6,527 nucleotides of DNA from an uncultured Lachnospiraceae bacterium (GCA_958446555.1 CAUCWU010000147.1:1-6527); one strand, 5' to 3'; counted from the first letter of the stretch, positions 1-6,398 are shown. Notes: generated by a model from the letters alone, not told the origin. Translations and numbers: made by a program.

Positions 1-2333
1 AACACATCGACATCTTTTTTGAGTTGCTTGATCTTTTCCTTGTGAGCGACACCAAATCTCTGCTCCTCATCAATGATCAACAGTCCCAAATCCTTAAAGA
101 CAACATCTTTTGAAAGAACGCGGTGGGTTCCGATCACAACATCAGCAAGTCCTTTTTTGAGGCGCTCTAGCGATGCTTTGATCTGAGCAGACGTGCGAAA
201 ACGCGATAACAGCTCGATTTTGACTGGGTAGTCTTTCATTCGCTCGACAAAAGTATTGTAGTGCTGCTGTGCTAAGATGGTTGTCGGCACCAAGAATACG
301 ACTTGCTTGCTGTCCTGAACAGCCTTGAACGCAGCGCGGATTGCAATCTCTGTTTTTCCGTAACCGACATCACCGCAGACAAGTCGATCCATGATCTTTT
401 TGCTCTCCATATCGGCCTTTGTCGCCTCGATCGCCGACAGCTGATCCTGCGTCTCCTCAAATGGAACAAGCTCCTCGAATTCTTTCTGCCATACCGTATC
501 CGGCCCGTACTGATAGCCGTTGCCATTTTGACGGGCTGCGTAGAGCTCGACAAGCTCTTTTGCGATGTTGTTGACTGCCTTTTGCACACGACTTTTCGTC
601 TTGCTCCACTCTTGGCTGTTTAACTTATTTAATTTCGGTGGCTTCGCCTCGGCATCGGCATATTTTTGGATCATATGAAGCTGTGTGACTGGAAAATACA
701 GTTTTCCGCCGTCGCCGTACTCAATCTTAATATAGTCTTTTGTCACCTTATCCACAACCTGACGCTCGGTTCCTCGATAAATTCCCAATCCGTAGGTTTC
801 ATGCACCACATAGTCGCCCGGATTTAGCTGGGTAAAGTCGCTGATTCGCTGACCCTGGTACTGGCTCTTTTTCTCTTTTTTCTTTTTCTTGACACCAAAG
901 ATATCGCTCTCTGTGATGACAGCGAATTTTAGCATCGGATATAGAAAGCCTCGATGCAGATTTCCGTAAGTGACCATAATCTCGCCGGGCTCAATCTTTT
1001 TGTCCTCTTCCTCGCTATAGTACGCAAGAAGATCATAGTCGATTAGCTCACCTACCAGTCGATTTCCTCTGGTTCGCGATGGACAAAGTAGGACCACTCT
1101 ATATTTTTCTTTTTTCCATCTGGTCAAATCTTTGATTAGTAGCTGGAAGCCCTCGCGGTAGGTGTTCATGTTCTGCACATTGATTGCATAGCTATTTACA
1201 ACTGTAAAATCTTCCAATCGACTGTCAAGTGCGCACAGTGCTGCGACCTGCCCATGCTCGAAAGCTGCAAGGATTTGCTTTGCCGGTGTCAGAAGTGTTG
1301 TCTGACCTGCCAGCAAAAAGCCCTGCTCCAGACGATTTTTCATGCTCTCCTCAAACTCGGCCTGCACACCGTCTCCGCGCTCGGTAAGACGCATTGGCTC
1401 ATCCAGAAAGATGAGCGTCTTCTTTTCATTAAAATAGTCGGACAGAAGAACGGTTCGAGGATAAAAATAGCGAATGTAGCTATCTGGTGAATCTAACACG
1501 ACATCCTCTGCGAGTGCCTCTAGCATTCGGTTTGTCTCTTCGCGAAGACGCTTTGCCTTATCGCCTTCTTTTGCCTTTTTAAAGACGGACAGCTGGGAAT
1601 CCAGCTCATTTTGAATCAGCGCTGCCGCCTTTGCCTTGGCTGCATTGTCTGCGATGACCTCTGCCGCCGGAAAGATTGACACTTCTTCAATCTGGTCCAT
1701 TGAGCGCTGGCTCTGCGGCTCGAAATTGCGGATTGTATCGACTTCATCTCCCCACAGCTCGATTCGAACCGGCACATCTGCCGTCAGCGGATAGATATCT
1801 GCAATGCCACCGTGAATCGTAAACTGACCTGGCTCTTCGACGCGGCCTACTCGCTCGTAGCCCATCACGGTCAACTGATGCTTCAATTTGTCTAAGTCGA
1901 GTTCCCCACCCGCTTTGATCTCGATGACATAGTTCATCAAGGATTCAAACGGAACTGCTGCGCTCATCAGGGCATCAATTGTTGTGATGATGACCTTTGC
2001 CTCGTTTTTATATAGAGCCTCGAAGGCTTTCATACGCTCTGCAATGATGGCTTTTCCCTGCAGATCTGCGTTAAAAAAGATCAGGTCTCGCGGTGGAATC
2101 ACATAGACCTGACTGCTAAATAGTTTATAATCCTCTTCAATTTCTCGTGCCCGCTGTTCGCTGTAGGTCACGACAAGCTGCACTTTGTCTTGATTTAAGA
2201 AGGTGCTCATTAAATGCACCTTCTCGGAATCAATACAGCCAGTCATGCCTACTGGATCGGTGCCTTTTAGAAAGTCACGCGAAAAGTCCTCGTACTCCAG
2301 CAGGTCGGTTAAGGGATTAGCGAAAATACTCAC
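1..2333 (-). CDS. mfd: Transcription-repair coupling factor Mfd (N-terminal 777 residues, cut by window edge)
   Basis: Mfd is a cytoplasmic ATP-driven DNA translocase that pushes stalled RNA polymerase off damaged DNA and recruits UvrA for nucleotide excision repair. Translation from 2333 gives an uninterrupted frame to the window edge. In order it shows a UvrB-like N-terminal region (about residues 25-200, with IHGGIADIYP at 173-182), an RNA-polymerase-interacting CarD-like domain starting near residue 500 (NPGDYVVHETYGLGIYRGTE), then the RecG-like helicase core. That core has Walker A GDVGYGKT (654-661, Lys660), the TTILAQQH motif Ia, and Walker B DEEQ (755-758). The remaining helicase motifs and the C-terminal domain lie outside the window; full-length Mfd is about 1150-1180 residues. 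The start is a GTG at 2331-2333, chosen because AGGAGG (2341-2346) sits 7 bases upstream and the protein begins SIFANPL as expected. It follows pth by 98 bases, with a large hairpin between. Family assignment is secure. Confidence 0.97.
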   Translation of the reverse strand, partial: MSIFANPLTDLLEYEDFSRDFLKGTDPVGMTGCIDSEKVHLMSTFLNQDKVQLVVTYSEQRAREIEEDYKLFSSQVYVIPPRDLIFFNADLQGKAIIAERMKAFEALYKNEAKVIITTIDALMSAAVPFESLMNYVIEIKAGGELDLDKLKHQLTVMGYERVGRVEEPGQFTIHGGIADIYPLTADVPVRIELWGDEVDTIRNFEPQSQRSMDQIEEVSIFPAAEVIADNAAKAKAAALIQNELDSQLSVFKKAKEGDKAKRLREETNRMLEALAEDVVLDSPDSYIRYFYPRTVLLSDYFNEKKTLIFLDEPMRLTERGDGVQAEFEESMKNRLEQGFLLAGQTTLLTPAKQILAAFEHGQVAALCALDSRLEDFTVVNSYAINVQNMNTYREGFQLLIKDLTRWKKEKYRVVLLCPSRTRGNRLVGELIDYDLLAYYSEEEDKKIEPGEIMVTYGNLHRGFLYPMLKFAVITESDIFGVKKKKKEKKSQYQGQRISDFTQLNPGDYVVHETYGLGIYRGTERQVVDKVTKDYIKIEYGDGGKLYFPVTQLHMIQKYADAEAKPPKLNKLNSQEWSKTKSRVQKAVNNIAKELVELYAARQNGNGYQYGPDTVWQKEFEELVPFEETQDQLSAIEATKADMESKKIMDRLVCGDVGYGKTEIAIRAAFKAVQDSKQVVFLVPTTILAQQHYNTFVERMKDYPVKIELLSRFRTSAQIKASLERLKKGLADVVIGTHRVLSKDVVFKDLGLLIIDEEQRFGVAHKEKIKQLKKDVDV

Positions 2334-2365
2334 GGTGGTTCCTCCTTCTTCCTTGAGAGATAGCA

Positions 2366-2424
2366 GCCACGGGGACAGGGCAAGTGGCACAAAATGATGT
2401 GCCACTTCTCCCCGTCCCCATGGC
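2366..2424 (-). repeat. Long imperfect inverted repeat (REP/MITE-like hairpin) between pth and mfd
   Basis: Arms 2366-2390 and 2399-2424 flank an 8-base loop (2391-2398). The matching blocks are GCCA, GGGGAC, GGG and AAGTGGCAC. Read as minus-strand RNA, the direction of pth and mfd, the arms form 24 pairs. The two positions that mismatch on the plus strand become G-U pairs, leaving only a small 2x1 internal loop. It begins 7 bases after the pth stop codon and ends 19 bases before the mfd Shine-Dalgarno sequence. No T tract follows, so it is not a typical intrinsic terminator. The GGGGAC/GTGGCAC word composition resembles dispersed REP-like palindromes that I recall from clostridial genomes; copy number cannot be judged from one window. 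Alternatives are an mRNA-stabilising or processing hairpin, or an attenuator upstream of mfd. Confidence 0.85.
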
Positions 2425-2431
2425 TTTCAGA

Positions 2432-3007
2432 TTATATGTGGCTCTTCTTCTGATTATAATGGTTCATCGTGGCTTCCAGTCCCTGATTCATTAGGGAGCA
2501 TACTGCCTCGGCAGCCTCTTTGTAGCCTTCTTCCATTGCCTGTTTTTCTTCGCCCTGGAAATGGCTTAACACGAAGTCTGCCAGATCCATCTTAGGCGGC
2601 TTCGCACCGATTCCGACACGAACTCTCGGAAAATCCTGTGAATTGCAGTGAAGGATGATATTTTTCATTCCGTTGTGGCCACCTGCGCTTCCTTTTCCGC
2701 GCACGCGAAGCTGACCTGGCTCTAGGTTGATGTCGTCATAGACAACAATCAGCTCAGAAATGTCAGTCTTATAATAGTTCATAACCTCCTGAATGCTCTC
2801 TCCGCTTAAATTCATATAGGTCTGTGGCTTTACAAGAACAACCTTCTGTCCCTCAATGACACCAGTTCCAATCAGTGCCTTGAATTTCTTTGTCTCTACA
2901 TCAATATTATATTTGTCGGCAAGGACATCAATAACCTCAAAGCCGACATTGTGTCTGGTTCCTTTATACTGTGCGGTTGGGTTGCCCAACCCTGCGATGA
3001 TATACAT
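2432..3007 (-). CDS. pth: Peptidyl-tRNA hydrolase
   Basis: Pth is a cytoplasmic monomeric esterase that cleaves peptidyl-tRNA released from stalled ribosomes, recycling the tRNA. At 191 residues it matches the usual bacterial length. Diagnostic motifs are all present: GLGNP (6-10, Asn9), the catalytic histidine His19 in GTRHNVGF, PQTYMNLSG (61-69, Asn66), the active-site aspartate Asp91 in VVYDDINL, and GSAGGHNG (107-113, Asn112). These align with Asn10, His20, Asn68, Asp93 and Asn114 of the E. coli enzyme. The ATG at 3005-3007 has AAGGAG (3014-3019) 6 bases upstream. This Shine-Dalgarno sequence overlaps the stop codon of the upstream deacetylase-like gene (3018-3020), which suggests translational coupling. 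The downstream gene is mfd, a common pairing in Firmicutes (spoVC-mfd in B. subtilis). No key residue is missing. Confidence 0.98.
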   Translation of the reverse strand: MYIIAGLGNPTAQYKGTRHNVGFEVIDVLADKYNIDVETKKFKALIGTGVIEGQKVVLVKPQTYMNLSGESIQEVMNYYKTDISELIVVYDDINLEPGQLRVRGKGSAGGHNGMKNIILHCNSQDFPRVRVGIGAKPPKMDLADFVLSHFQGEEKQAMEEGYKEAAEAVCSLMNQGLEATMNHYNQKKSHI

Positions 3008-3017
3008 ACTTTTCTCC

Positions 3018-4586
3018 TTATTTCAGTTTATCTCTCATTCCCAATTGATCGGCCAATGCCTCTAAATCAAAGCCGTCTGGCAGTGTGACACCGCTCACTG
3101 GAAGCGGTCTGTTTCGATCGAATACATCGTACACATCAAACAGATCACTTGTCAATGTTTTTTCTGGATAAACCATCTGCTTAAACATCATCTGACCATC
3201 CATGTTACGTCGACCTTGGCGCATATAGTTGGTTCCGTATTGCAACCAATACTGGGTACTGTCGACGTTACAGAAATAGCGAAAACCGACATCCCAAAGC
3301 TTTTTGAATTTTGCATTTTCAAAAGTGTACTGGGATGGTCGCCAGTCGCCGACGTCGGCACCGAGCGGATATAGGATGATATCGGTATCTCCAATGATGG
3401 ATTCAACCTCGCGCTCCCACATATCGGTATCCCAAACCAAATGCTCGTAGCTGGTACTTGTCATATTTAAATGGCCCCAGCTGTGGCTGGCTAGCTCCCA
3501 GCCAAGATCGCGAATTGCCTGTGCCACTTCGCGCGCAGTCTGCTTGTCCTGCTCGATGTTTAAGTTTGGTGTTGTGTGATCTTCGCGTTTTTCTTTGTCG
3601 TTTGCCGGCGTGGAAACGTAGTAGTCGCAGTTGTCATTGTACCAGAAATCACTGGTTCGGTAGCCCAATATGCCATCGTATCCGGTAAAAGCGAGGATTC
3701 CCTTGGAACCTTGGTAAGAGAAATCTGGATGTTCCGCAATGAAATCCTCTAGGACAGTCAGCACATCATAAGAGCCGTAGGAAATACTTCCATCGCGCTC
3801 TACATATTCATTTACGACCTTGCCGTTTTCATCCAGACACAGCTTTGTCGCAAAGCCGGTTCCAGTCATGTACTCGTAGTAGCAGACATCATCTTCTGAT
3901 AATACAAATGGCTTTTTTCCTCTTGGAAGATAGATCGGCTGCTGCACCATCTGCTCGGTTCCATCGGCCTGTGTCTCCATTTTTGCAATCTTATGAAGAC
4001 TGATTAACACATAGCCTTTGTCGTACATTGACTGCATCATATCTTTGAACTCGTCAATTGTGGTCATAACTTGATCATAATCGCTGCTCTTATAGCTGCC
4101 AAACGCCAACTCACTGTCAACGATCAGACTGTGAAAGAAAATGTGTGTGATCTTGTCATAATCGGTCCACTGTACGGTCTGTGATTTCAAACTTTCATAG
4201 CTTTGAATACAATTTACATAGGTTTCGTTGTCAGCATAGCCTGGCACAGACTGAATCTGCGCAATTGCACCGTCATAGTCATATTGCATTGCCTTTAAAT
4301 TGGCTGCCTGCACGATTGGGTCATCACTCTGAACGAGTGCACCATCTGCCGGAGCCTCGGTTGCCTTCCAAGTTTCATATTCTTGCTGAGTTTGTTTCAC
4401 ATCGGAGTCTTGAGCTGGCACATGTGGCAGTGTCACTGGGCGAAGGCATTTCCATGCAACTACGCCAAGTCCCACACAGGCTACTACTAATAACACTAGA
4501 AGGATTATGATCGGCGCACCTGAGCTGCCTTTTTTCATTTTTTTCTTTTGGTATTCCTCCCAGCTGCGTCGTTTCTGTTTTGACAT
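3018..4586 (-). CDS. Membrane-anchored polysaccharide-deacetylase-like (NodB-fold) protein
   Basis: I predict a 522-residue type II membrane protein: a short basic cytoplasmic tail (1-22), one hydrophobic segment (about 24-44), and a large extracellular part. The segment around residues 94-116 (ANLKAMQYDYDGAIAQIQSV) resembles a single TPR-like helix pair. The C-terminal half resembles NodB-type carbohydrate esterases, metal-dependent enzymes that remove acetyl groups from peptidoglycan or other cell-surface sugars. A probable motif 1 is SEDD (230-233) in place of the usual T/S-F-D-D. Motif 2 is clear, SHSWGH with metal ligands His368 and His372. Motif 3 may be YPLGADVGDW (406-415), but it lacks the usual arginine. 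I see no clear LxH motif 5, so activity is uncertain. The ATG at 4584-4586 is preferred over an in-frame TTG at 4608-4610 because AGGAGG lies 5 bases before it. It is 40 bases downstream of the Bsp-repeat gene and 10 bases upstream of pth, so probably co-transcribed. Substrate unknown. Confidence 0.8.
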   Translation of the reverse strand: MSKQKRRSWEEYQKKKMKKGSSGAPIIILLVLLVVACVGLGVVAWKCLRPVTLPHVPAQDSDVKQTQQEYETWKATEAPADGALVQSDDPIVQAANLKAMQYDYDGAIAQIQSVPGYADNETYVNCIQSYESLKSQTVQWTDYDKITHIFFHSLIVDSELAFGSYKSSDYDQVMTTIDEFKDMMQSMYDKGYVLISLHKIAKMETQADGTEQMVQQPIYLPRGKKPFVLSEDDVCYYEYMTGTGFATKLCLDENGKVVNEYVERDGSISYGSYDVLTVLEDFIAEHPDFSYQGSKGILAFTGYDGILGYRTSDFWYNDNCDYYVSTPANDKEKREDHTTPNLNIEQDKQTAREVAQAIRDLGWELASHSWGHLNMTSTSYEHLVWDTDMWEREVESIIGDTDIILYPLGADVGDWRPSQYTFENAKFKKLWDVGFRYFCNVDSTQYWLQYGTNYMRQGRRNMDGQMMFKQMVYPEKTLTSDLFDVYDVFDRNRPLPVSGVTLPDGFDLEALADQLGMRDKLK

Positions 4587-4591
4587 TTCTC

Positions 4592-4597
4592 CCTCCT
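4592..4597 (-). promoter_or_regulatory. Shine-Dalgarno site deciding the deacetylase-like gene start
   Basis: Minus-strand AGGAGG is 5 bases upstream of the ATG at 4584-4586. It lies inside the 8-codon extension that would be produced from the in-frame TTG at 4608-4610, so the ATG start is favoured. Confidence 0.85.
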
Positions 4598-4626
4598 GTT
4601 TTTTGGGCAAGCACTGCCCCCATTTT

Positions 4627-5982
4627 TTACGGTACTGGAACCGTCATTCCCTGAAGTACATATTTGGTGTCGGTTTCAAATACATAGGAATTGACGATAT
4701 ACGCACCATGTTCATTTTTATGAGCGCTGACTGGAATATAGCAGGTTGCTCGATTTCCAGACACGGTCATTTCATGCCATACCAGATCGTCCTGACCATT
4801 TGCAGATGTCCACACAGCTGTCGCGACTCTCTTATAGCCTACCGGTGCATTAAACTGAATCGTCACGCGAAAACCATTCGCTGTAAGCTCAGTTACATAT
4901 GGAATTGCAATTGACAATACACCAGTGCCACTAGCTCCAGTATTTCCGCCTACATTCCCCGTATTTCCACCTGAACTTGCCGCTGGCACGGTTGCATTGA
5001 CTCCCTTTAATGGTGCCAATTTTCCTGTCTTATCATACAGATAAATATGAGTTGTGTAAACTCCGCTTTCCCCTTTATGAGCACTTGCTGGCACATAAAA
5101 AGTGGCCGTATCCCCACTTACACTTGCCTCGTGCCATACTAGATCATCCTGACCGTTTGCATTTGTCCATGTCGCCATCTGTACTCTCCCCACTCCTGCC
5201 GGTGCATTTAGCTTCGCTGTCACGCGATAACCTGCAGAACTTACTTCTGTAACGGTTACATCTCCAATCGATAGTGTTGCAGATGACGCTGACGATGCTG
5301 GCACATTCACATTAACTCCCTTTAATGGTGCCAATTTACCTGTCTTATCATAGACATAAATGTGCGTGATATAGGTACCACTCTCCCCCTTATGCTCACT
5401 TGCTGGCACATAAAAAGTGGCTGTGTCTCCACTTACACTTGCCTCATGCCAAACTAAATCGTCCTGACCGTTTGCATTTGTCCATGTCGGCATCTGTACT
5501 CGGCTAATTCCTGCCGGTGCATTTAGCTTCGCTGTCACGCGATAACCAGAAGCGCTTACTTCGGTAACACTTACATCTCCAATTGATAGTGTTGCAGATG
5601 GTGCTGACGGGGCTGGCACATTCACATTAATTCCCCTTAATGGTGCCAACTGCCCTGTCTTATCATAGACATACACATGCGTGATATACGCACCACTCTC
5701 CCCTTTATGCGCACTTACTGGCACATAAAAGGTCGCTGTATTTCCACTTACACTCGCCTCATGCCAAACCAAATCGTCTTGACCGTTAGCCTCTGTCCAA
5801 GTCGGAAACAACACTCTACTGACACCTGCATCTGCCGAAAATGTGACATTGACACGATAGCCAGATGCTGACTGCTCCGTCACGCTTGTCGATACTATTT
5901 GTACATTCGCAGCATTTGTGACAGTTGGCACTGCGCCAATCAGTAAAGAAGCTGCGATCACAGCTGCTATTTTTCGTCTCAT
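4627..5982 (-). CDS. Secreted protein with four GBS_Bsp-like repeats
   Basis: This 451-residue protein starts with a typical Sec signal peptide: MRRK, a hydrophobic stretch to about residue 16, and a probable cleavage after the TNA near residue 24. The rest is four copies of a roughly 98-residue domain (about 26-123, 131-228, 236-333, 356-451). Each carries the core NGQDDLVWHE and a block such as YVPASAHKGESG followed by an aromatic-rich strand. This pattern matches the GBS_Bsp-like repeat family, named from a group B streptococcal surface protein and found in secreted, often cell-wall-associated proteins. Ala/Ser/Pro linkers join repeats 1-3, and a Gly/Asn/Thr-rich linker (about 334-354) precedes repeat 4. 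No catalytic domain, LPXTG motif or C-terminal membrane anchor is visible, so retention, if any, would be through the repeats. The start at 5980-5982 is chosen because of AAAGGAG (5989-5995) and the signal peptide; the frame is open further upstream but that part overlaps the promoter. Exact role unknown; an envelope-binding or adhesive role is inference. Confidence 0.88.
   Translation of the reverse strand: MRRKIAAVIAASLLIGAVPTVTNAANVQIVSTSVTEQSASGYRVNVTFSADAGVSRVLFPTWTEANGQDDLVWHEASVSGNTATFYVPVSAHKGESGAYITHVYVYDKTGQLAPLRGINVNVPAPSAPSATLSIGDVSVTEVSASGYRVTAKLNAPAGISRVQMPTWTNANGQDDLVWHEASVSGDTATFYVPASEHKGESGTYITHIYVYDKTGKLAPLKGVNVNVPASSASSATLSIGDVTVTEVSSAGYRVTAKLNAPAGVGRVQMATWTNANGQDDLVWHEASVSGDTATFYVPASAHKGESGVYTTHIYLYDKTGKLAPLKGVNATVPAASSGGNTGNVGGNTGASGTGVLSIAIPYVTELTANGFRVTIQFNAPVGYKRVATAVWTSANGQDDLVWHEMTVSGNRATCYIPVSAHKNEHGAYIVNSYVFETDTKYVLQGMTVPVP
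4630..4917 (-). repeat. GBS_Bsp-like repeat 4 (C-terminal, diverged)
   Basis: Residues 356-451. It retains NGQDDLVWHE and the HK-E-GAY block but has different flanks (FETDTKYVLQGM) and the only cysteine of the mature protein. It forms the very C-terminus. Confidence 0.83.
4984..5277 (-). repeat. GBS_Bsp-like repeat 3
   Basis: Residues 236-333, in exact 105-residue (315-base) register with repeat 2. It is followed by the Gly/Asn/Thr-rich linker. Confidence 0.87.
5299..5592 (-). repeat. GBS_Bsp-like repeat 2
   Basis: Residues 131-228. By eye it differs from repeat 3 at about 12 of 98 residues, pointing to a fairly recent tandem duplication. Confidence 0.87.
5614..5907 (-). repeat. GBS_Bsp-like repeat 1
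   Basis: Residues 26-123. This is the most diverged of the first three copies (for example SRVLFPTWTEANGQDD), at a spacing of exactly 105 residues from copy 2. Confidence 0.85.
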
Positions 5983-5997
5983 AAAATTCTCCTTTCC

Positions 5998-6033
5998 GAT
6001 CGCTAGACGTATATACAACTGCTCCGGGCGATC
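5998..6033 (-). promoter_or_regulatory. 5' UTR hairpin next to the ribosome binding site of the Bsp-repeat gene
   Basis: GATCGC (5998-6003) and GCGATC (6028-6033) form a perfect 6-pair stem around 24 bases. In the mRNA it ends 2 bases before the Shine-Dalgarno sequence AAAGGAG (5989-5995). It could affect translation or mRNA stability; I do not recognise a known riboswitch class here. Confidence 0.45.
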
Positions 6034-6061
6034 CCTTTGTTGATACACGTATTTATCCCTT

Positions 6062-6090
6062 TTGGGCATTTTTCTAACCCACATTATACT
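6062..6090 (+). promoter_or_regulatory. Probable promoter of the plus-strand structured RNA
   Basis: TTGGGC (6062-6067), 17 bases, then TATACT (6085-6090) gives a plausible sigma-A promoter with a weak -35 and a good -10. Predicted start is about 6096-6098, just before the closing helix of the RNA. The -10 overlaps the -10 of the opposite promoter by four base pairs (6085-6088). Confidence 0.5.
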
Positions 6091-6111
6091 GGATGACGTA
6101 ATTATTTGCAA
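6083..6111 (-). promoter_or_regulatory. Sigma-A-type promoter for the Bsp-repeat/deacetylase/pth/mfd operon
   Basis: On the minus strand, -35 TTGCAA (6106-6111) and a perfect -10 TATAAT (6083-6088) are separated by exactly 17 bases. The predicted start near 6075 gives an untranslated leader of about 92 bases before the ATG at 5980-5982. No other strong minus-strand promoter was noticed before the gene, and the short downstream gaps suggest it may also supply pth and mfd. Confidence 0.75.
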
Positions 6112-6372
6112 GTATCAGCTTGTGGACAGCTCACCCAAGTTACAATGCAATCTTGTAACACTACCGGGACATGCGTAGTGGTGGGCTGAGACGACTGTGC
6201 TTTACGAGGCGATTCCCATGTGGAGCGGGCTTTCAAGATACACTACCGAAGAAATACTGTAAAAGGCGCCGCGGGAACAAGGGGCTCCGACAAAGCCAGC
6301 GTCGAAGCCCTCATATACTTCCGGGTTGTACTGCCAAAAACACGAAAAGGGCTGCCCACAAGCAGCCCTTTT
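6097..6372 (+). ncRNA. Putative structured non-coding RNA (family not established; raiA-motif RNA is a candidate)
   Basis: This gene-free stretch folds into a coherent plus-strand structure. A closing helix pairs AAGTAT (6110-6115) with ATACTT (6315-6320). Inside is a compact three-way junction: stem 6127-6135/6180-6188 (9 pairs, one T-G), hairpin 6139-6145/6153-6159 (7 pairs), and hairpin 6160-6164/6175-6179. A second arm has TGAG/CTCA (6187-6190/6310-6313; it competes for the last two bases of the junction stem), CGAC/GTCG (6192-6195/6301-6304) and GCTTT/AAAGC (6199-6203/6292-6296). This arm encloses two crossing helices, TTCCC/GGGAA and GGAGC/GCTCC, which make a pseudoknot. A promoter-like sequence precedes it and a strong terminator ends it. 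The wobble pairs work only in plus-strand RNA. Small open frames here lack convincing ribosome sites or recognisable protein features. The raiA RNA, known from Firmicutes and linked to sporulation in Clostridium, has a comparable junction-plus-pseudoknot design, but I could not compare sequences. 6S, tmRNA, RNase P and SRP signatures were not seen. Confidence 0.65.
6345..6372. terminator. Bidirectional intrinsic terminator between spoVG and the structured RNA
   Basis: AAAAGGGCTGC (6345-6355) and GCAGCCCTTTT (6362-6372) form a perfect 11-pair stem with a 6-base loop. The A/T flanks give a U tract in either direction. On the minus strand it lies 27 bases after the spoVG stop codon; on the plus strand it ends the structured RNA. 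Confidence 0.92.
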
Positions 6373-6398
6373 GTATCCATATATCTATGCACGGAATT

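Noticed and set aside
272..1490. Open frames opposite or overlapping mfd (272-589, 303-623, 1254-1490)
   Set aside because: They are shadows of the mfd reading frame, with no family features or ribosome sites.
4605..4619. Small GGGCA/TGCCC hairpin between the Bsp-repeat and deacetylase-like genes as a terminator
   Set aside because: The stem is only 5 pairs, and on the minus strand it is followed by A's, not T's. A T tract exists only for plus-strand transcription, where no gene is present, so it does not split the operon.
4181..4914. Plus-strand open frames across the deacetylase-like and Bsp-repeat genes
   Set aside because: They are antisense shadows of well-supported genes; their composition reflects the coding strand.
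5983..6111. N-terminal extension of 43 residues on the Bsp-repeat protein
   Set aside because: The frame is open, but the extension overlaps the promoter, its internal ATG (6067-6069) has no Shine-Dalgarno site, and it would bury the signal peptide.
6097..6372. 6S RNA, tmRNA, RNase P RNA, SRP RNA, T-box, cobalamin or c-di-GMP riboswitch at the structured RNA
   Set aside because: No tmRNA peptide or tRNA-like ends, no RNase P GAGGAAAGTCC core, no SRP GGAAG tetraloop pattern, no T-box TGGNACCGCG. The pseudoknotted layout does not suit 6S.
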